From: Mycobacterium adipatum
GTDB taxonomy: Bacteria; Actinomycetota; Actinomycetes; Mycobacteriales; Mycobacteriaceae
NCBI RefSeq assembly: GCF_001644575.1
Contig: NZ_CP015596.1
Location: 3,658,001-3,722,000 of the forward strand
Length of the DNA stretch: 64,000 bases
Direction of reading: 5' to 3'
Part shown: positions 1-13,826 of the stretch, in pieces
Position numbering within the stretch: the first letter of the stretch is position 1
Layout of the letters: each line of letters opens with the position of its first letter
The notes under the pieces: generated by a model
Told to the model about the DNA's origin: nothing
Seen by the model: the letters and a program-made list of their open reading frames with translations, nothing else
Database searches by the model: none
Made by a program: the position numbers and the translations under genes

Positions 1-59
1 GCGCTATTGCCGATCACGGTGGGCGCCGCGCTGCGCTCACCATCTATTGCGTAGGTCAC
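1..59 (-). CDS. Possible N-terminal fragment of a gene running off the left edge
   Basis: A GTG codon at 57-59 on the minus strand opens a reading frame that stays open to the window edge (19 full codons, beginning V-T-Y-A-I-D-G-E-R). No clear Shine-Dalgarno sequence or -10 box precedes it, and a plus-strand frame also stays open from base 1 to a TAG at 52-54, so the end of a convergent gene is an alternative. The fragment is too short to assign a family or be sure it is coding. Confidence 0.2.
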   Translation of the reverse strand, partial: MTYAIDGERSAAPTVIGNS

Positions 60-74
60 AGTCAATCCAATTTA

Positions 75-100
75 CCTCGCGGTTTGGCTAACTAGCGAGG
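75..100 (-). terminator. Stem-loop downstream of meaB
   Basis: CCTCGC at 75-80 and GCGAGG at 95-100 form a perfect 6-bp stem with a 14-nt loop, 56 nt beyond the meaB stop codon on the minus strand. No U-tract follows, so it may be a weak terminator of the mutA-mutB-meaB operon or an unrelated inverted repeat. Confidence 0.3.
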
Positions 101-155
101 GGCGTTACCTATCCGTAAGACCTGGGCGGTTCCCGAAACGGTAACCAGGCTCAGC

Positions 156-1133
156 TCATCGGTCGGCGGCCTCGAGGATCCGCTGGGCCGCCAGTGCCGG
201 CGTCAGTTCCCCGGCGCGGACCTGCCGTTCCAGCTCGGTACGGATCTGTTTGACCTCGGGATTGCCGAGCACCCGGTCCAGCACGGTGTCGCGGACCATC
301 GCCCACATCCAGTTCACCTGCTGCCTGCGGCGGCGCCCGTCGAACTCACCGGCATCGGTCAACACCTTACGATGCTTCTCGACGGTCTCCCACAGCTGCG
401 CCAAACCGTCTCCGGTCAGCGCGCTCATGGTGAGAACCGGTGGCCGCCAAAGTGTTTCGCGCGGATAAATGAGACGCAGCGCACCGGTCAGTTCGCGCGC
501 GGCGGCGTGCGCCTCGACGGCGTGCTCGCCGTCGGCCTTGTTGACCACCACCACATCGGCGAGTTCGAGCACACCCTTCTTGATGCCCTGCAACTGATCG
601 CCGGTGCGGGCCAGGGTCAGGAAGACGAACGTGTCCACCATGTCGGAGACGGTCACCTCGGACTGCCCCACCCCCACCGTCTCGACGAGGATGACATCGA
701 AGCCGGCCGCCTCCAGCAGCACGATCGTCTCGCGGGTGGCACGGGCCACCCCGCCGAGGGTGCCCGAGGTCGGCGACGGCCGGATATAGGCATCCGGGTG
801 CACGGCCAGCTTCGCCATCCGGGTCTTGTCCCCGAGGATCGACCCGCCGGTGCGGGTCGAGGACGGGTCGACGGCCAGGACGGCGACCCGGTGCCCCGCC
901 TCGATCAGGTGCATACCGAGCGCCTCGATGGTGGTCGACTTGCCGACACCGGGCACGCCGGTGATGCCCACATGGATGGCACCGCCCGCGTCCGGCATGA
1001 GCTCCAGCAGCAGTTCCTGGGCCTTCTGCCGGTGATCGGGGCGCGTCGACTCGATGAGGGTGATGGCGCGCGCCAGACCCGAGCGGTCACCGCCGCGGAC
1101 TGCCGTCGCCAACTCGGCGACCGTGGGGCTCAT
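156..1133 (-). CDS. meaB: MeaB/ArgK-type GTPase, methylmalonyl-CoA mutase chaperone
   Basis: The 325-residue protein is a G3E-family P-loop GTPase. It protects methylmalonyl-CoA mutase and gates loading of intact adenosylcobalamin. Visible motifs are the Walker A loop GVPGVGKST (about 59-67), the MeaB signature ETVGVGQ (151-157) and the guanine-specificity motif NKAD (198-201). Length matches the family. The ATG directly abuts the mutB stop codon (TAG at 1134-1136), so it is the third gene of a mutA-mutB-meaB operon, and the neighbourhood alone predicts its partner. It is the counterpart of Rv1496. The older name ArgK (arginine transport kinase) is a misannotation for this family. Confidence 0.95.
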   Translation of the reverse strand: MSPTVAELATAVRGGDRSGLARAITLIESTRPDHRQKAQELLLELMPDAGGAIHVGITGVPGVGKSTTIEALGMHLIEAGHRVAVLAVDPSSTRTGGSILGDKTRMAKLAVHPDAYIRPSPTSGTLGGVARATRETIVLLEAAGFDVILVETVGVGQSEVTVSDMVDTFVFLTLARTGDQLQGIKKGVLELADVVVVNKADGEHAVEAHAAARELTGALRLIYPRETLWRPPVLTMSALTGDGLAQLWETVEKHRKVLTDAGEFDGRRRRQQVNWMWAMVRDTVLDRVLGNPEVKQIRTELERQVRAGELTPALAAQRILEAADR

Positions 1134-3401
<2,268 letters not shown>

Positions 3402-3403
3402 GA

Positions 3404-5224
3404 TCAGGCCCCCAAACGGGTCAGCAGGGTCGCCAGCGCCTCGACGGCGTTGATCTTCGCGGTCAGGTATTCGTCGGGTCGCGCCACCGCGGCACCGACG
3501 GCCTTCTCGGGCCCGGCGAGATAGATGTGCGGCACGCCGGCATCGCGCGCGGCGGCGACGACGGCTTCGGCCTCGGTGCCGTACCGCGCGTCGGTACCGC
3601 AGATCACCACGGCGCGGTGCCCCTCGACGGCCGCCGCGACCGCGGCCGCATCGACCGTGCCCGGATTGACGGTCTCGATGCCGCCGGAGGCAAGCAGGTT
3701 GGCGGCGAACGTGGTTCGGATGTTGTGTTCGGCGAGCGGCCCCAGCGGCAGCAGCACCACCGCGGGCCGCGTCCCGTGCTCGGCCAGGTAGGCATCGGAG
3801 CGGTCGCGCAGCGCCTCGAAGCCGGCGCCGTAGCGATACACCCCCGGCTCCTCGGCGGCCCCGGCGAGCGGCTTCTCCGCCAGGTTCGGGAACTCGTTCA
3901 CCCCGGTCAGCGCGGTCCGGCGATGCGCGATGTCATCGGCGCGCGCCTCGCGGACCGCCGCGATCTGCTCGCTGAGATGTTCGCGGGCCGCCACGAAGCC
4001 GCCGCGGGACTCCAGGTCCTGGAAATGCGCCCACGCCTGGTCCGCCAGCTGCGCCGTCAGATCCTCGACGAACCAGGACCCGGCCGACGGGTCGAGCACC
4101 CGGCCCAGATGGGACTCCTCGAGCAGCAGCAGCTGCGTGTTACGCGCCATGCGGCGGGTGAAAGTGGTTGCGGTGCCGGGCAAGCCACCGGGGATCGCGG
4201 CGTCGAAGGGTGCCACCAGGACGGTGTCGGCGCCGCCGACGCCGGCGGCGAACGCGGCCAGAGTGGTGCGCAGCATGTTCACCCAGGGGTCACGCCGGCT
4301 CATCATCGGTGCCGACGAGACCGCATGCACGACGGCGGCGCCGGCGGCGCCGTCACCGGCGACCTCGGCCACCCTGGCCCACAGCCGGCGCGCGGCGCGC
4401 AGTTTGGCGATCGTCATGAACTGGTCGTCATCAGCGGCGAACCGGAAGCTGATGTGGCGCAGCGCATCGGAGACCGACAGTCCGGCCTCGGTCAGCAGCC
4501 GCAGGTAACTCACTCCGGCGGCGACGGCCCCGGCCAGCTCCCAGGACGCACTGGCGCCCAGGTTGTGCAGCGCCGGACCGTCGACGGTGATGGCCCGCAC
4601 CCCGGTCTGGCCGGCGGTGCGCCGCGCGATGGCGATGACCTCATCGGTGCCGACCGTCGGCCGCCCGCTCAGCGGCGCGGTGAACGGGTCGGCACCCAGA
4701 TCCAGCGACAGCCGGCCACGCTGCTCGTCGTCGAGATCGGCGACCAGGGCCAGGACCGCGTCGGCGGCGGCGACGTACTGATCACCCGCGTCCAGCAGCA
4801 CCGGCACCAGGTCCAGGTACACGCCGTCGAGCATCCGGTCCAGCTCGGCGGCGGCCGATCCGACCCGCAGCACCAGCGCGCTGGTGCCCTCGGTCAGTGC
4901 CAGCAGCAGCGCGCCGTTGGTCTCCGAGGTACCGCTGGAGGCCGCCAGCGGGAACTGCTCGGCGACCTTCCACCCGCTCAGCACGTCCCGGCGGGCATCG
5001 GCGCCGCGGGTGTAGGGCCACTGCCCGGGTAACGGCGACTCGGGCCGTTCGTCGAGAGCGGTGTAGAGCGGGCGTACCGGGAATCCCTCGTACGTCGGCG
5101 AGTCGAGCAGCCGTTCGGGTTCGGCCGGCAGATCCGCGGCATCGCGCCGCAAGCTCTTGGCCAGCACGCCGGCCACGCCGGAGCGCCAGCGCTCGCGATC
5201 CGATTCAATGACGCTCGAGGACAC
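3404..5224 (-). CDS. mutA: Methylmalonyl-CoA mutase small subunit
   Basis: This 606-residue protein is homologous to MutB across the barrel, but its C-terminal flavodoxin-like domain lacks DxHxxG ([11 protein letters not shown] is found in that region). It therefore should not bind cobalamin and acts as the structural partner of MutB, as known for MutA. The start is a GTG at 5222-5224 preceded by AGGAG eight bases upstream, which makes it first in the mutA-mutB-meaB operon. A TAATCT hexamer on the minus strand at about 5265-5270 is a reasonable -10. The glycine- and alanine-rich sequence variation is normal for this subunit. Confidence 0.95.
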   Translation of the reverse strand: MSSSVIESDRERWRSGVAGVLAKSLRRDAADLPAEPERLLDSPTYEGFPVRPLYTALDERPESPLPGQWPYTRGADARRDVLSGWKVAEQFPLAASSGTSETNGALLLALTEGTSALVLRVGSAAAELDRMLDGVYLDLVPVLLDAGDQYVAAADAVLALVADLDDEQRGRLSLDLGADPFTAPLSGRPTVGTDEVIAIARRTAGQTGVRAITVDGPALHNLGASASWELAGAVAAGVSYLRLLTEAGLSVSDALRHISFRFAADDDQFMTIAKLRAARRLWARVAEVAGDGAAGAAVVHAVSSAPMMSRRDPWVNMLRTTLAAFAAGVGGADTVLVAPFDAAIPGGLPGTATTFTRRMARNTQLLLLEESHLGRVLDPSAGSWFVEDLTAQLADQAWAHFQDLESRGGFVAAREHLSEQIAAVREARADDIAHRRTALTGVNEFPNLAEKPLAGAAEEPGVYRYGAGFEALRDRSDAYLAEHGTRPAVVLLPLGPLAEHNIRTTFAANLLASGGIETVNPGTVDAAAVAAAVEGHRAVVICGTDARYGTEAEAVVAAARDAGVPHIYLAGPEKAVGAAVARPDEYLTAKINAVEALATLLTRLGA

Positions 5225-5340
5225 TGGCGGCTCCTGGGTTAAAAAGCGTTGTCTGACTAAGTGAGATTAGCCAGCGGTGATTGGCCTGTTGCACCTGAGG
5301 CTAAATGATCGGTATCACGGCAGCGTACGGCGGGCAAAAG

Positions 5341-5354
5341 CTACTGAGCAGTAG
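5341..5354. promoter_or_regulatory. 14-bp palindrome between mutA and the TVP38-like gene
   Basis: CTACTG-AG-CAGTAG is a perfect 6-bp-arm inverted repeat. It sits 44 bp upstream of the plus-strand start at 5398 and about 117 bp upstream of mutA. It could be a repressor site for the plus-strand gene, whose likely -10 (TAGGGT, 5384-5389) lies 30 bp downstream. No regulator is known to me for it. Confidence 0.3.
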
Positions 5355-5397
5355 CGTTGTCGGCGACACCGCGCCGCGCCACGTAGGGTGGGCAGAC

Positions 5398-6129
5398 GTG
5401 AAACCCGTCGTCACCACGTTGCGCACGGTCTGGACCGCGGTGACGTCGACGGCCACCCAACTGCCCCGCCGCCGCGCGGTGGGTATCGCGGCCACAATTG
5501 TGATCCTCGTCGCAGTGGCGATTCTGGTGCCGTTGCCGAGCGCGATCCAGCTGCGTGACTGGGCCACGGCGGCCGGCGCCTGGTTCCCGCTGGTGTTCTT
5601 CACCGCCCACGTCGTGATGACGGTGTTCCCGTTCCCCCGGACCGCGTTCACCCTCGCGGCGGGTCTGCTGTTCGGCCCCCTGGTCGGGGTCAGCATCGCG
5701 GTGGCCGCCAGCACCCTGAGCGCGGTGCTGGCCGTGCTGCTGGTGCGCGCCGCCGGCTGGCAACTCAGCCGGCTCACCCTGCACCCCAGGGTCGAGTCGC
5801 TGGATGCCCGGCTCCGCGAACGGGGATGGGTGACGGTGCTGTCGATGCGGATGATTCCGGCCGTGCCGTTCGCGGTCCTCAACTACGCGGCGGGCGCCTC
5901 GGCGGTGCGACTGCTGCCCTACACGGTGGCCACGTTGGTCGGCGTGTTCCCGGGAACGGCGGCGGTGGTCATCCTGGGCGACGCGCTCACCGGCAATATC
6001 AGTCCGCTGCTGTTCCTGGTGTCCGCGTGCACCGCGGGCGTCGGTCTGGTCGGGCTGGTCTACGAGCTCCGCGCGCACCGCCGCGCGCACGCCCGACCGG
6101 CGGGCGGGGAACCCACCGTCAGCACGTAG
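5398..6129 (+). CDS. TVP38/TMEM64 (DedA-like/VTT) membrane protein
   Basis: The predicted 243-residue integral membrane protein has a hydrophobic segment near residues 30-45 and four or more further helices. The central sequence VFPFPRTAFTLAAGLLFGP and the later MRMIPAVPFAVLNYAAG match the SNARE-associated/VTT domain (PF09335), a family proposed to scramble or flip phospholipids or polyprenyl phosphate carriers. I chose the GTG at 5398 because a TAGGGT -10 lies eight bases upstream. The open frame continues upstream to 5305. It ends 4 bp from a convergent gene. It corresponds to Rv1491c. Confidence 0.85.
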   Translation: MKPVVTTLRTVWTAVTSTATQLPRRRAVGIAATIVILVAVAILVPLPSAIQLRDWATAAGAWFPLVFFTAHVVMTVFPFPRTAFTLAAGLLFGPLVGVSIAVAASTLSAVLAVLLVRAAGWQLSRLTLHPRVESLDARLRERGWVTVLSMRMIPAVPFAVLNYAAGASAVRLLPYTVATLVGVFPGTAAVVILGDALTGNISPLLFLVSACTAGVGLVGLVYELRAHRRAHARPAGGEPTVST

Positions 6130-6133
6130 CCGC

Positions 6134-7321
6134 TCAGGCGGCTTTCTCGAGCGAGCGGTCCACCAGCGCAAGCCGACCGGGCGCGCGGTCCGCGCTGGGA
6201 CGTCTGGTGTGCAGCGTGATCATCGACCCCGAGCGGACCACACCCATCGGGCCGGAACCGGCGAACCGGGCGATGCCCGCGACGCGGATGGCCCAGCCGG
6301 CCTTGGCCTGGCGGTAGCCGATCCTGATCCCGAGGGCGCAGATGACCAGCAGTCCGCCCACACCCGGCAACGCCACCGCCGCCAGCGCCGCGATCGAGAT
6401 CGGCACCAGCAGCGTGCTGACCGCGCGGTCGAGGAAGGACTGCGGCGCACCCGAGGCGGTCAGACCGCTGACACCCAGCGACGCGGTGGCGGCCGGAGCC
6501 GCCCACTCCACACTGACGGGGGTGGCCGGGGCCGGCACCGGGGCAGCCGGGACGGGGGCCGGCGCACCGAGCGTGAGGGCCTCAGCGGACGGGAGGAGCA
6601 GCCCGGGCAGGTCCACCGGCGCGGCCAGCGCCGTGGTCGGCCGGGCCTGTGGTGCGACGCCGGTGACCGCCGGCGGCGGGGCCGTGACGTCCATCAGGGC
6701 GCCGAGCTCACCGGGCAGCGCGGCGACGGTACCCACCGAGGTGCCCACCGTGGTGAGCATGAACTCGATCGTGGTAATGACATCGGTGACCGGGGTGGTC
6801 GAGCCGGGCAGGCCGACCAGCAGGGCGGGAACAGCGGACACCGTCTGCTGGGTCGAACCGAGCACCGAGGCCACGGTGTCGCCCACCGTGTTCACCACCT
6901 CGGGCAGCTTGTCGTAGGTCAGCGGAGCCTTGACCGACACCGTCCTGGCAGGCGGCGGCCCGGCCGGCGCGGTGGCGGGCGCACTGAGCTCGAGCTCGGA
7001 TTCGGTGCCCGACGACGGGTCCGGGGCGGTGGTGCGCGGGCGGCTACCGAAGCCGGGTTCGGGTCGCTGCGCCGTCCACGGACGGATCACCGAGCGCACG
7101 CCGGTGAGCGACTTGCGTAACGTCGGACGGGTGTCGATGCCGGCACCGCTGCCGGGTTTCGGGGTGTCGGTGCCCGAACTCGGGCCCTGCGACGTGCCGG
7201 ATTGGCTGCTGCCGGAATCGGTATCGGGGTCGGCCACCGAAACGGCCATCGGTGCACCGATGGCCAGCATGGTCGACAACGCGCCGGCACCCAGCGCGGT
7301 GCGCACGCCCACCCTGCTCAT
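6134..7321 (-). CDS. Pro/Ala-rich exported or membrane protein of unknown function
   Basis: I do not recognise a domain. From the ATG at 7319-7321 the 395-residue product has an N-terminal signal-like segment (GAGALSTMLAIGAPMAVSVA), then a low-complexity Ser/Gly/Pro/Ala region to about residue 120. A second half follows with a hydrophobic segment near residues 320-345 (LVPISIAALAAVALPGVGG) and a basic C-terminus. This fits a mycobacterial envelope protein with a long extracytoplasmic linker and a C-terminal anchor, similar in place to Rv1490. The frame continues 46 codons upstream, but that extension reads like non-coding sequence and lacks a start signal. It is convergent with the TVP38-like gene. 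Confidence 0.65.
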   Translation of the reverse strand: MSRVGVRTALGAGALSTMLAIGAPMAVSVADPDTDSGSSQSGTSQGPSSGTDTPKPGSGAGIDTRPTLRKSLTGVRSVIRPWTAQRPEPGFGSRPRTTAPDPSSGTESELELSAPATAPAGPPPARTVSVKAPLTYDKLPEVVNTVGDTVASVLGSTQQTVSAVPALLVGLPGSTTPVTDVITTIEFMLTTVGTSVGTVAALPGELGALMDVTAPPPAVTGVAPQARPTTALAAPVDLPGLLLPSAEALTLGAPAPVPAAPVPAPATPVSVEWAAPAATASLGVSGLTASGAPQSFLDRAVSTLLVPISIAALAAVALPGVGGLLVICALGIRIGYRQAKAGWAIRVAGIARFAGSGPMGVVRSGSMITLHTRRPSADRAPGRLALVDRSLEKAA

Positions 7322-7522
7322 AGCGTCCCCGTCATCACGTCGCCATTTCGTCCTCGCACCGGCAAAAAAGCCAGTGCACGGCCAGCAAATCACCAATATG
7401 CCATTAGACCACGGGACCTGGTCCGCCCCACAGGAAAAATGTTCGACCGCGTCAATCATTCAGGAAAATCTCAGCCTGCGACCGCGCAATCGCGTGGTTT
7501 ATCGCCGTCGGGGCAGCCGGCG

Positions 7523-8734
7523 TTACGGGGCGCGATGGGTGCCGCCCGGCGGCGGCACCGGAGCACCCCCCAGCGCCGGGGACTGGGTCGGTGCGTCCAG
7601 CGGCGCCGCGGACTCGGCTCCCAGCGGCGGGACCGACTTGCGGGCCTCGGCCTCGGCTCGCGCCACCGCCCGCGCGATCTCCGGGTCGGTTTCGGTGTTG
7701 AACCACTCGGCGACCTCGTCGGAGTCGTCCTCCGGCTTGGGCAGGTCCCCTTCCACCGGCGACGGGGTGTAGCGGAAGACGCCGTCGGAACCCGGGGCGC
7801 CCAGCATCTTGGTGAACCCCTCCAGCGCGGACCCGAAGTCGCTGGGAACCAGCCACACCTTGTTGGCCTCGCCCTTAGCCATCTCCGGCAGGGTCTGCAG
7901 GTACTGGTAGGCCAGCATCTCCGGGGTCGGGCGGCCGGCCTTGATGGCGGCGAAGGTCTTCTCGATGGCCTTCGCCTCACCCTGGGCCTTGAGGTACTGG
8001 GCGGCCCGCTCACCCTGAGCACGCAGCATGCGGGACTGCCGGTCGGCCTCGGCCGCCAGGATCGCCGCCTGCTTGGCACCCTCGGCGGCGAGGATCTGGG
8101 ACTGCTTCTGCCCCTCGGCCTGTTTGATCGATGACTCCCGGACGCCCTCGGCGGTGAGGATCATGGCGCGCTTGTCGCGGTCGGCCTTCATCTGCTTCTC
8201 CATCGATTCCTGGATCGACGGCGGCGGGTCGATGCTGCGCAACTCGACGCGGGCGACGCGCAACCCCCACCGGCCGGTCGCCTCGTCGAGCACCCCGCGC
8301 AACTGGGCGTTGATCGAATCGCGCGATGTCAGGGTCTGCTCAAGGGTCATACCGCCGACCACGTTGCGCAGCGTCGTGGTGGTCAACTGCTCGACACCGA
8401 CGATGTAGTTGCTGATCTGGTACACCGCCGCCTGCGGGTTGGTGACCTGGAAGTAGACGACGGTGTCGATGTTCAGCGTCAGGTTGTCCTCGGTGATCAC
8501 CGGCTGGGGCGGGAAGGACACCACCCGCTCGCGCAGATCGACCCGCGCGCGGATCCGGTCGATGAACGGGACCAGCAGTGTCAACTGGCCACTCACCGTC
8601 CGGCTGTAGCGACCCAGCCGTTCGATCACCGCGGCCTCGGCCTGCGGGATGAGCGCCACCGATTTGGCCACCACCACGACGGCGAAGATCACCAGGACCA
8701 CGAACAGCACGAGGCCTACGACGGCACCATCCAT
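7523..8734 (-). CDS. SPFH/Band 7 (stomatin-like) membrane protein
   Basis: The 403-residue protein starts at an ATG (8732-8734) with GGGAGGA just upstream. The upstream in-frame GTG at 8749 contains that ribosome site and is rejected. Residues 1-25 form one transmembrane helix, followed by a Band 7 domain (IPQAEAAVIERLGRYSRTV onward) and an Ala/Glu/Gln-rich coiled-coil stretch (about 195-270) typical of oligomerising stomatins and flotillins. The C-terminal 100 residues are Pro- and acid-rich. It is paired with the upstream NfeD gene, an arrangement conserved across bacteria (Rv1487-Rv1488), and probably organises membrane microdomains or regulates membrane proteases. Confidence 0.92.
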   Translation of the reverse strand: MDGAVVGLVLFVVLVIFAVVVVAKSVALIPQAEAAVIERLGRYSRTVSGQLTLLVPFIDRIRARVDLRERVVSFPPQPVITEDNLTLNIDTVVYFQVTNPQAAVYQISNYIVGVEQLTTTTLRNVVGGMTLEQTLTSRDSINAQLRGVLDEATGRWGLRVARVELRSIDPPPSIQESMEKQMKADRDKRAMILTAEGVRESSIKQAEGQKQSQILAAEGAKQAAILAAEADRQSRMLRAQGERAAQYLKAQGEAKAIEKTFAAIKAGRPTPEMLAYQYLQTLPEMAKGEANKVWLVPSDFGSALEGFTKMLGAPGSDGVFRYTPSPVEGDLPKPEDDSDEVAEWFNTETDPEIARAVARAEAEARKSVPPLGAESAAPLDAPTQSPALGGAPVPPPGGTHRAP

Positions 8735-8771
8735 GACGATTCCTCCCACATTCCTGTTCGGCTGTTACTGC

Positions 8772-9203
8772 TCAGAGCGCTCGGTAGACGACCGCGGTGG
8801 CCCCGTCGATGTGCATGACGGTGACCTGGTCACCCGGTTCGAATACATCGTGGTCGTTGAGGGGCCGTGCCGTCCACACTTCACCGTCGAGTTTGACCTG
8901 ACCCTCGTGCTGGGCCACCCGGGAGAGCACCAGCGCGCCCTTGCCTTCCAGCGCCTTCGCCGGCTCCGGCAGGCCCTGACCCGCCTCCATCCGGCGCCGC
9001 AAAGCGGGGCGCACCCCGACCAGCAACAGCAGCGAGACGACGAGGAACACCGCACCGTCGGCCCAGATCGGCCAGTCGAACACCACCGCCGCACCGGCGG
9101 CCGCCAGCGCACCACCGCTGAGCATCAGCAGGAAGAGGTCACCGGTCAGCGCCTCGGCGCCGGCCAGTCCCAGCGCTGCGACCAGCCATATCCATGCGGG
9201 CAT
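8772..9203 (-). CDS. NfeD-like membrane protein
   Basis: This is a 143-residue short NfeD protein. Two hydrophobic segments (about residues 3-40 and 45-65) are followed by a soluble beta-rich OB-fold domain (about 85-143, with [23 protein letters not shown]). Short NfeD proteins partner with SPFH proteins, and the SPFH gene follows 37 bp downstream on the same strand. The ATG is preceded by TACGCT and seven bases, a typical leaderless mycobacterial arrangement. It matches Rv1487. Confidence 0.9.
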   Translation of the reverse strand: MPAWIWLVAALGLAGAEALTGDLFLLMLSGGALAAAGAAVVFDWPIWADGAVFLVVSLLLLVGVRPALRRRMEAGQGLPEPAKALEGKGALVLSRVAQHEGQVKLDGEVWTARPLNDHDVFEPGDQVTVMHIDGATAVVYRAL

Positions 9204-9210
9204 GGGTGTC

Positions 9211-9216
9211 AGCGTA
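9211..9216 (-). promoter_or_regulatory. -10 box for a leaderless nfeD-SPFH transcript
   Basis: On the minus strand TACGCT is followed by seven bases and then the nfeD ATG. This TANNNT-N7-ATG spacing puts the transcription start at the start codon. Confidence 0.55.
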
Positions 9217-9246
9217 GCGAATCAGGCCGTACCCGCGACCGACAAC

Positions 9247-9252
9247 TACACT
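9247..9252 (+). promoter_or_regulatory. -10 box for the 9262 gene
   Basis: TACACT lies nine bases before the ATG at 9262, so the mRNA would start at or within a few bases of the start codon. It is divergent from the nfeD promoter about 35 bp away. Confidence 0.45.
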
Positions 9253-9261
9253 GCGGAAACT

Positions 9262-10110
9262 ATGTGGTGTCCGAGCGCTTCGCTGACGATCTGGGTCAAC
9301 GCCTGGCTTGCGGGAGTTGCCGCGCCCGATGATGTGCTCGACGCGCTATCCCAGTGGGCGCCAAAGCATTCCGTGACCGCCTACGATTCGGTGGCGGCCG
9401 GTTCCACCGGGCTGCCGTGGCCGGACCTGTTTCACAGCGGAACCATGTCGTTGTTGCAGACCATGCGCACCGCCGCCGGCGCGCCGCTGGACGGCCCGCC
9501 GCTGACGCTGGTGCTGCCGGTCCCAGGCGATGTGCGCGGCCTGCCGCCGGACACCCAGTTCCAGCGGGACGCGATCGCCATGGGCGAGGCGATCATCGTC
9601 GGCCAGGACGCCCGCCGCTCGGTCGGCATGGTGCCCGAATACAACTACGAGGACGTCGACGACCCGGATTTCGAGCCGGATCCGGTCTCGCTGGCGTGGA
9701 CGGTGTATTCGACCGGGAGCGCAGCGGTCGTCGAACACAGCGATCTCGGCGACGCCGAGTACACCCTGCGCTCCGCCGTGCGCTCGGCCGCCGACGCGCT
9801 CGGCGCGTTGAGTGCCGGCATCGGCGCCGCCGACATCGACGACCCGCGCGGGATGGTCGAACAACTATTGGAGGCGACGCGCCTGCACCGGCTGCCCGAT
9901 CACGCGCCGGAACGGGCGCTGCGGGTGCTGGAGAACGCCGCGCACGTGGACGCGATCATCACCGCGAGCTCCGGTCTGATGCCGATCGGGCTTCAGACCA
10001 GCTCGGAGATCCGCATCGCCTCGGACACCCTGCGGCCGCTGGCCTCGGTGGTGCGCACCGCCAGGCTCGCCGCGGTCAGCGCCATCATGTACTCGGCCTG
10101 GCAGCGCTGA
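9262..10110 (+). CDS. Conserved mycobacterial protein of unknown function (Rv1486c-like)
   Basis: The predicted soluble 282-residue protein has no motif I can assign to a catalytic family. It is acidic in the middle ([15 protein letters not shown] near residues 130-145) and has no signal peptide or membrane segment. The ATG at 9262 (M-W-C-P-S) is preferred over an upstream in-frame ATG at 9202 because of the TACACT box at 9247-9252, and because the upstream codons overlap the divergent nfeD start. It converges on hemH, with the last 26 bp overlapping hemH's 3' end. Position and size match Rv1486c. Confidence 0.8.
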   Translation: MWCPSASLTIWVNAWLAGVAAPDDVLDALSQWAPKHSVTAYDSVAAGSTGLPWPDLFHSGTMSLLQTMRTAAGAPLDGPPLTLVLPVPGDVRGLPPDTQFQRDAIAMGEAIIVGQDARRSVGMVPEYNYEDVDDPDFEPDPVSLAWTVYSTGSAAVVEHSDLGDAEYTLRSAVRSAADALGALSAGIGAADIDDPRGMVEQLLEATRLHRLPDHAPERALRVLENAAHVDAIITASSGLMPIGLQTSSEIRIASDTLRPLASVVRTARLAAVSAIMYSAWQR

Positions 10111-11131
10111 GCGGTTCGCAGGCCGGGGTGCAGAACGCGCCGTTGACACTGCACCCCTGATTCGGAACCGGTTGCGCGCCGGGAACTCTGGCAGGTGCGT
10201 CACCGAGGCGCAGCTCGTCGACAAGTCCGATGACGAGTTCGGCGAAGCGGCGCTGCGCGTTCGGGGTGCTGGCTCGGGCCAACGCGACCCCGGCCGCCTC
10301 GGCCTGTTCGGCGAGTTCGTTGTCGAGATCCCACACCACCTCGATGTGGTCGGCGACGAAGCCGATCGGGCAGGCGATGACGGCACGGACGCCCTGCCCG
10401 ATGAGGGCATCGAGGTGATCGCCGACATCGGGTTCCAGCCAGGGCACCTGCGGCGGCCCGGACCGGGACTGCCAGACCAGGTCGAAATCCGGGTAGCCGG
10501 CCGCCGCGGCGACCAGGCGTGCGGCATGACCGACCTGACGTTGGTAGAGGTCGGTGCCGCACCGCGATGCGGCGCGCAGCGGTATCGAGTGCGCGGTGAA
10601 CACCAGCCGGGCCCCGGCGCGCAGGTCCTGCGGAAGTGTCGCGGCGGCATCGTTGACGGCGTCGGCGAACATCTCGACGAACAGCGGGTGGTCGAAATAC
10701 TGGCGCAGTTTCACCAGCTCGGGCGCGGACTCCCCGACCGCCTGACGCGCCCGGGTGATGTCCTCCTGATACTGCGCGCATCCGGAGTATCCGCCCCACG
10801 CCGAGGTGGCGAACACCGCAGCGCGCCGAACGCCGTTGTCGCGCATGGCCGCAACGGTGTCCTCGACGTAGGGCTCCCAGTTGCGATTGCCGAAGTACAC
10901 CGGCAGGTCGCGCCCCTGATCGGCCAGTACCGTCTCGATCTGCCGTATCAGTGCGCGGTTGATCCCGTTGATGGGTGAGACACCACCGAAGTGCTGATAG
11001 TGCTCGGCCACCGCAACGAGTCGCTCGGGCGGGATCCCGCGGCCCCGGGTGACGTTCTCCAGGAACGGCATCACCTGCTCGGGGCCTTCGGGCCCGCCGA
11101 ACGACAACAGCAGCAGGGCGTCGAAGTGCAC
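10085..11131 (-). CDS. hemH: Coproporphyrin ferrochelatase
   Basis: The 348-residue protein inserts ferrous iron into the porphyrin. In actinobacteria the substrate is coproporphyrin III, so CpfC is the modern name (hemZ in M. tuberculosis). The N-terminus [15 protein letters not shown], the AHSIPLRA segment (about 180-187) and [17 protein letters not shown], with the conserved metal-site histidine and glutamate, are all visible. C-terminal cysteines at 327, 334 and 338 fit the [2Fe-2S] cluster reported for actinobacterial ferrochelatases. It lies 13 bp downstream of inhA on the same strand, as in M. tuberculosis, and overlaps the convergent unknown gene by 26 bp. Confidence 0.96.
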   Translation of the reverse strand: MHFDALLLLSFGGPEGPEQVMPFLENVTRGRGIPPERLVAVAEHYQHFGGVSPINGINRALIRQIETVLADQGRDLPVYFGNRNWEPYVEDTVAAMRDNGVRRAAVFATSAWGGYSGCAQYQEDITRARQAVGESAPELVKLRQYFDHPLFVEMFADAVNDAAATLPQDLRAGARLVFTAHSIPLRAASRCGTDLYQRQVGHAARLVAAAAGYPDFDLVWQSRSGPPQVPWLEPDVGDHLDALIGQGVRAVIACPIGFVADHIEVVWDLDNELAEQAEAAGVALARASTPNAQRRFAELVIGLVDELRLGDAPARVPGAQPVPNQGCSVNGAFCTPACEPLSAARPST

Positions 11132-11144
11132 GGGATTCCCGTTT

Positions 11145-11954
11145 CTACAACAGCTGGGTGCTGGCGCCGCCGTCGGCGTAGATGACGGTGCCGGTGGTGG
11201 CGGGCAGCCAGTCCGACAGCACGGCGCAGACCGTCTTGGCGACCGGGGTCGGGTCCTTCATGTTCCAGCCGACCGGGGCGCGCTGATCCCAGCCCTCCTC
11301 CAGCAGCCGCATCTGGTCACCGGCCTCGGCGCCCAGCGCCCCACCGACGATGGCGCTCATGGCCAGGGTCCGGATCGGACCGGCGGCAACCAGATTGGAG
11401 CGCACACCGAACGGGCCGGCCTCGCGGGCGACGAAGCGGTTCACCGACTCCAGTGCGCTCTTGGCCACCGTCATCCAGTTGTAGGCGGGCATCGCCCGGG
11501 TGGGGTCGAAGTCCATGCCCACGATGCTGCCGCCACGGTTGAGCACCGGCAGGGTGGCCTTGGCCAGTGCGGCGTAGGAGTACGCCGAGATGTGGATGCC
11601 CTTGGCGACGTCCTCGTAGGGCGCGTCGAAGAACGGGTTCACCCCCATCCCGGTCTGCGGCATGAAACCGATGGAGTGCACCACGCCGTCGAGCTTGTTG
11701 CCCTCGCCGATCACCTCGGTGATGCGCCCGGCCAGCGAGTCCAGATGCTCGGAGTTCTGCACGTCCAGCTCCAGCAGCGGAGCCGGATTGGGCAGCCGGT
11801 CGGCGATGCGCTGGATGAGCTTGAGCCGGTCGAACCCGGTCAGCACCAGCTCTGCGCCGGCCTCCTGGGCCTGCTTGGCGATGTGGAACGCGATCGAGCT
11901 GTCGGTGATGATCCCGGTGACCAGGATGCGCTTACCTTCGAGAAAGCCGGTCAT
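11145..11954 (-). CDS. inhA: NADH-dependent enoyl-ACP reductase of FAS-II
   Basis: The 269 residues exactly match the length of M. tuberculosis InhA. It performs the last reduction of the FAS-II mycolic-acid elongation cycle and is the target of the isoniazid-NAD adduct. Catalytic Y158 and K165 (AYNWMTVAK) and F149 are present. Positions linked to isoniazid resistance carry the susceptible residues (I16, I21, I47, S94, I95). I set the start at the ATG at 11952-11954; the frame extends upstream into fabG1 in another frame and that extension is not real. It is co-transcribed with fabG1 (19-bp gap) upstream and hemH downstream. Confidence 0.98.
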   Translation of the reverse strand: MTGFLEGKRILVTGIITDSSIAFHIAKQAQEAGAELVLTGFDRLKLIQRIADRLPNPAPLLELDVQNSEHLDSLAGRITEVIGEGNKLDGVVHSIGFMPQTGMGVNPFFDAPYEDVAKGIHISAYSYAALAKATLPVLNRGGSIVGMDFDPTRAMPAYNWMTVAKSALESVNRFVAREAGPFGVRSNLVAAGPIRTLAMSAIVGGALGAEAGDQMRLLEEGWDQRAPVGWNMKDPTPVAKTVCAVLSDWLPATTGTVIYADGGASTQLL

Positions 11955-11973
11955 ATGAAAGTCCCTATCTCTT

Positions 11974-13706
<1,733 letters not shown>

Positions 13707-13826
13707 CTACCGATAGTTTCAGAATGAGCAGTATCAGGCAATAGATCAAGCGGATCGATCTACCGGCCGGGCCGCGCATCGAGTTGTCTGAAGGGGTCAG
13801 TCACACCGCCATGAAGGAGCAACACC

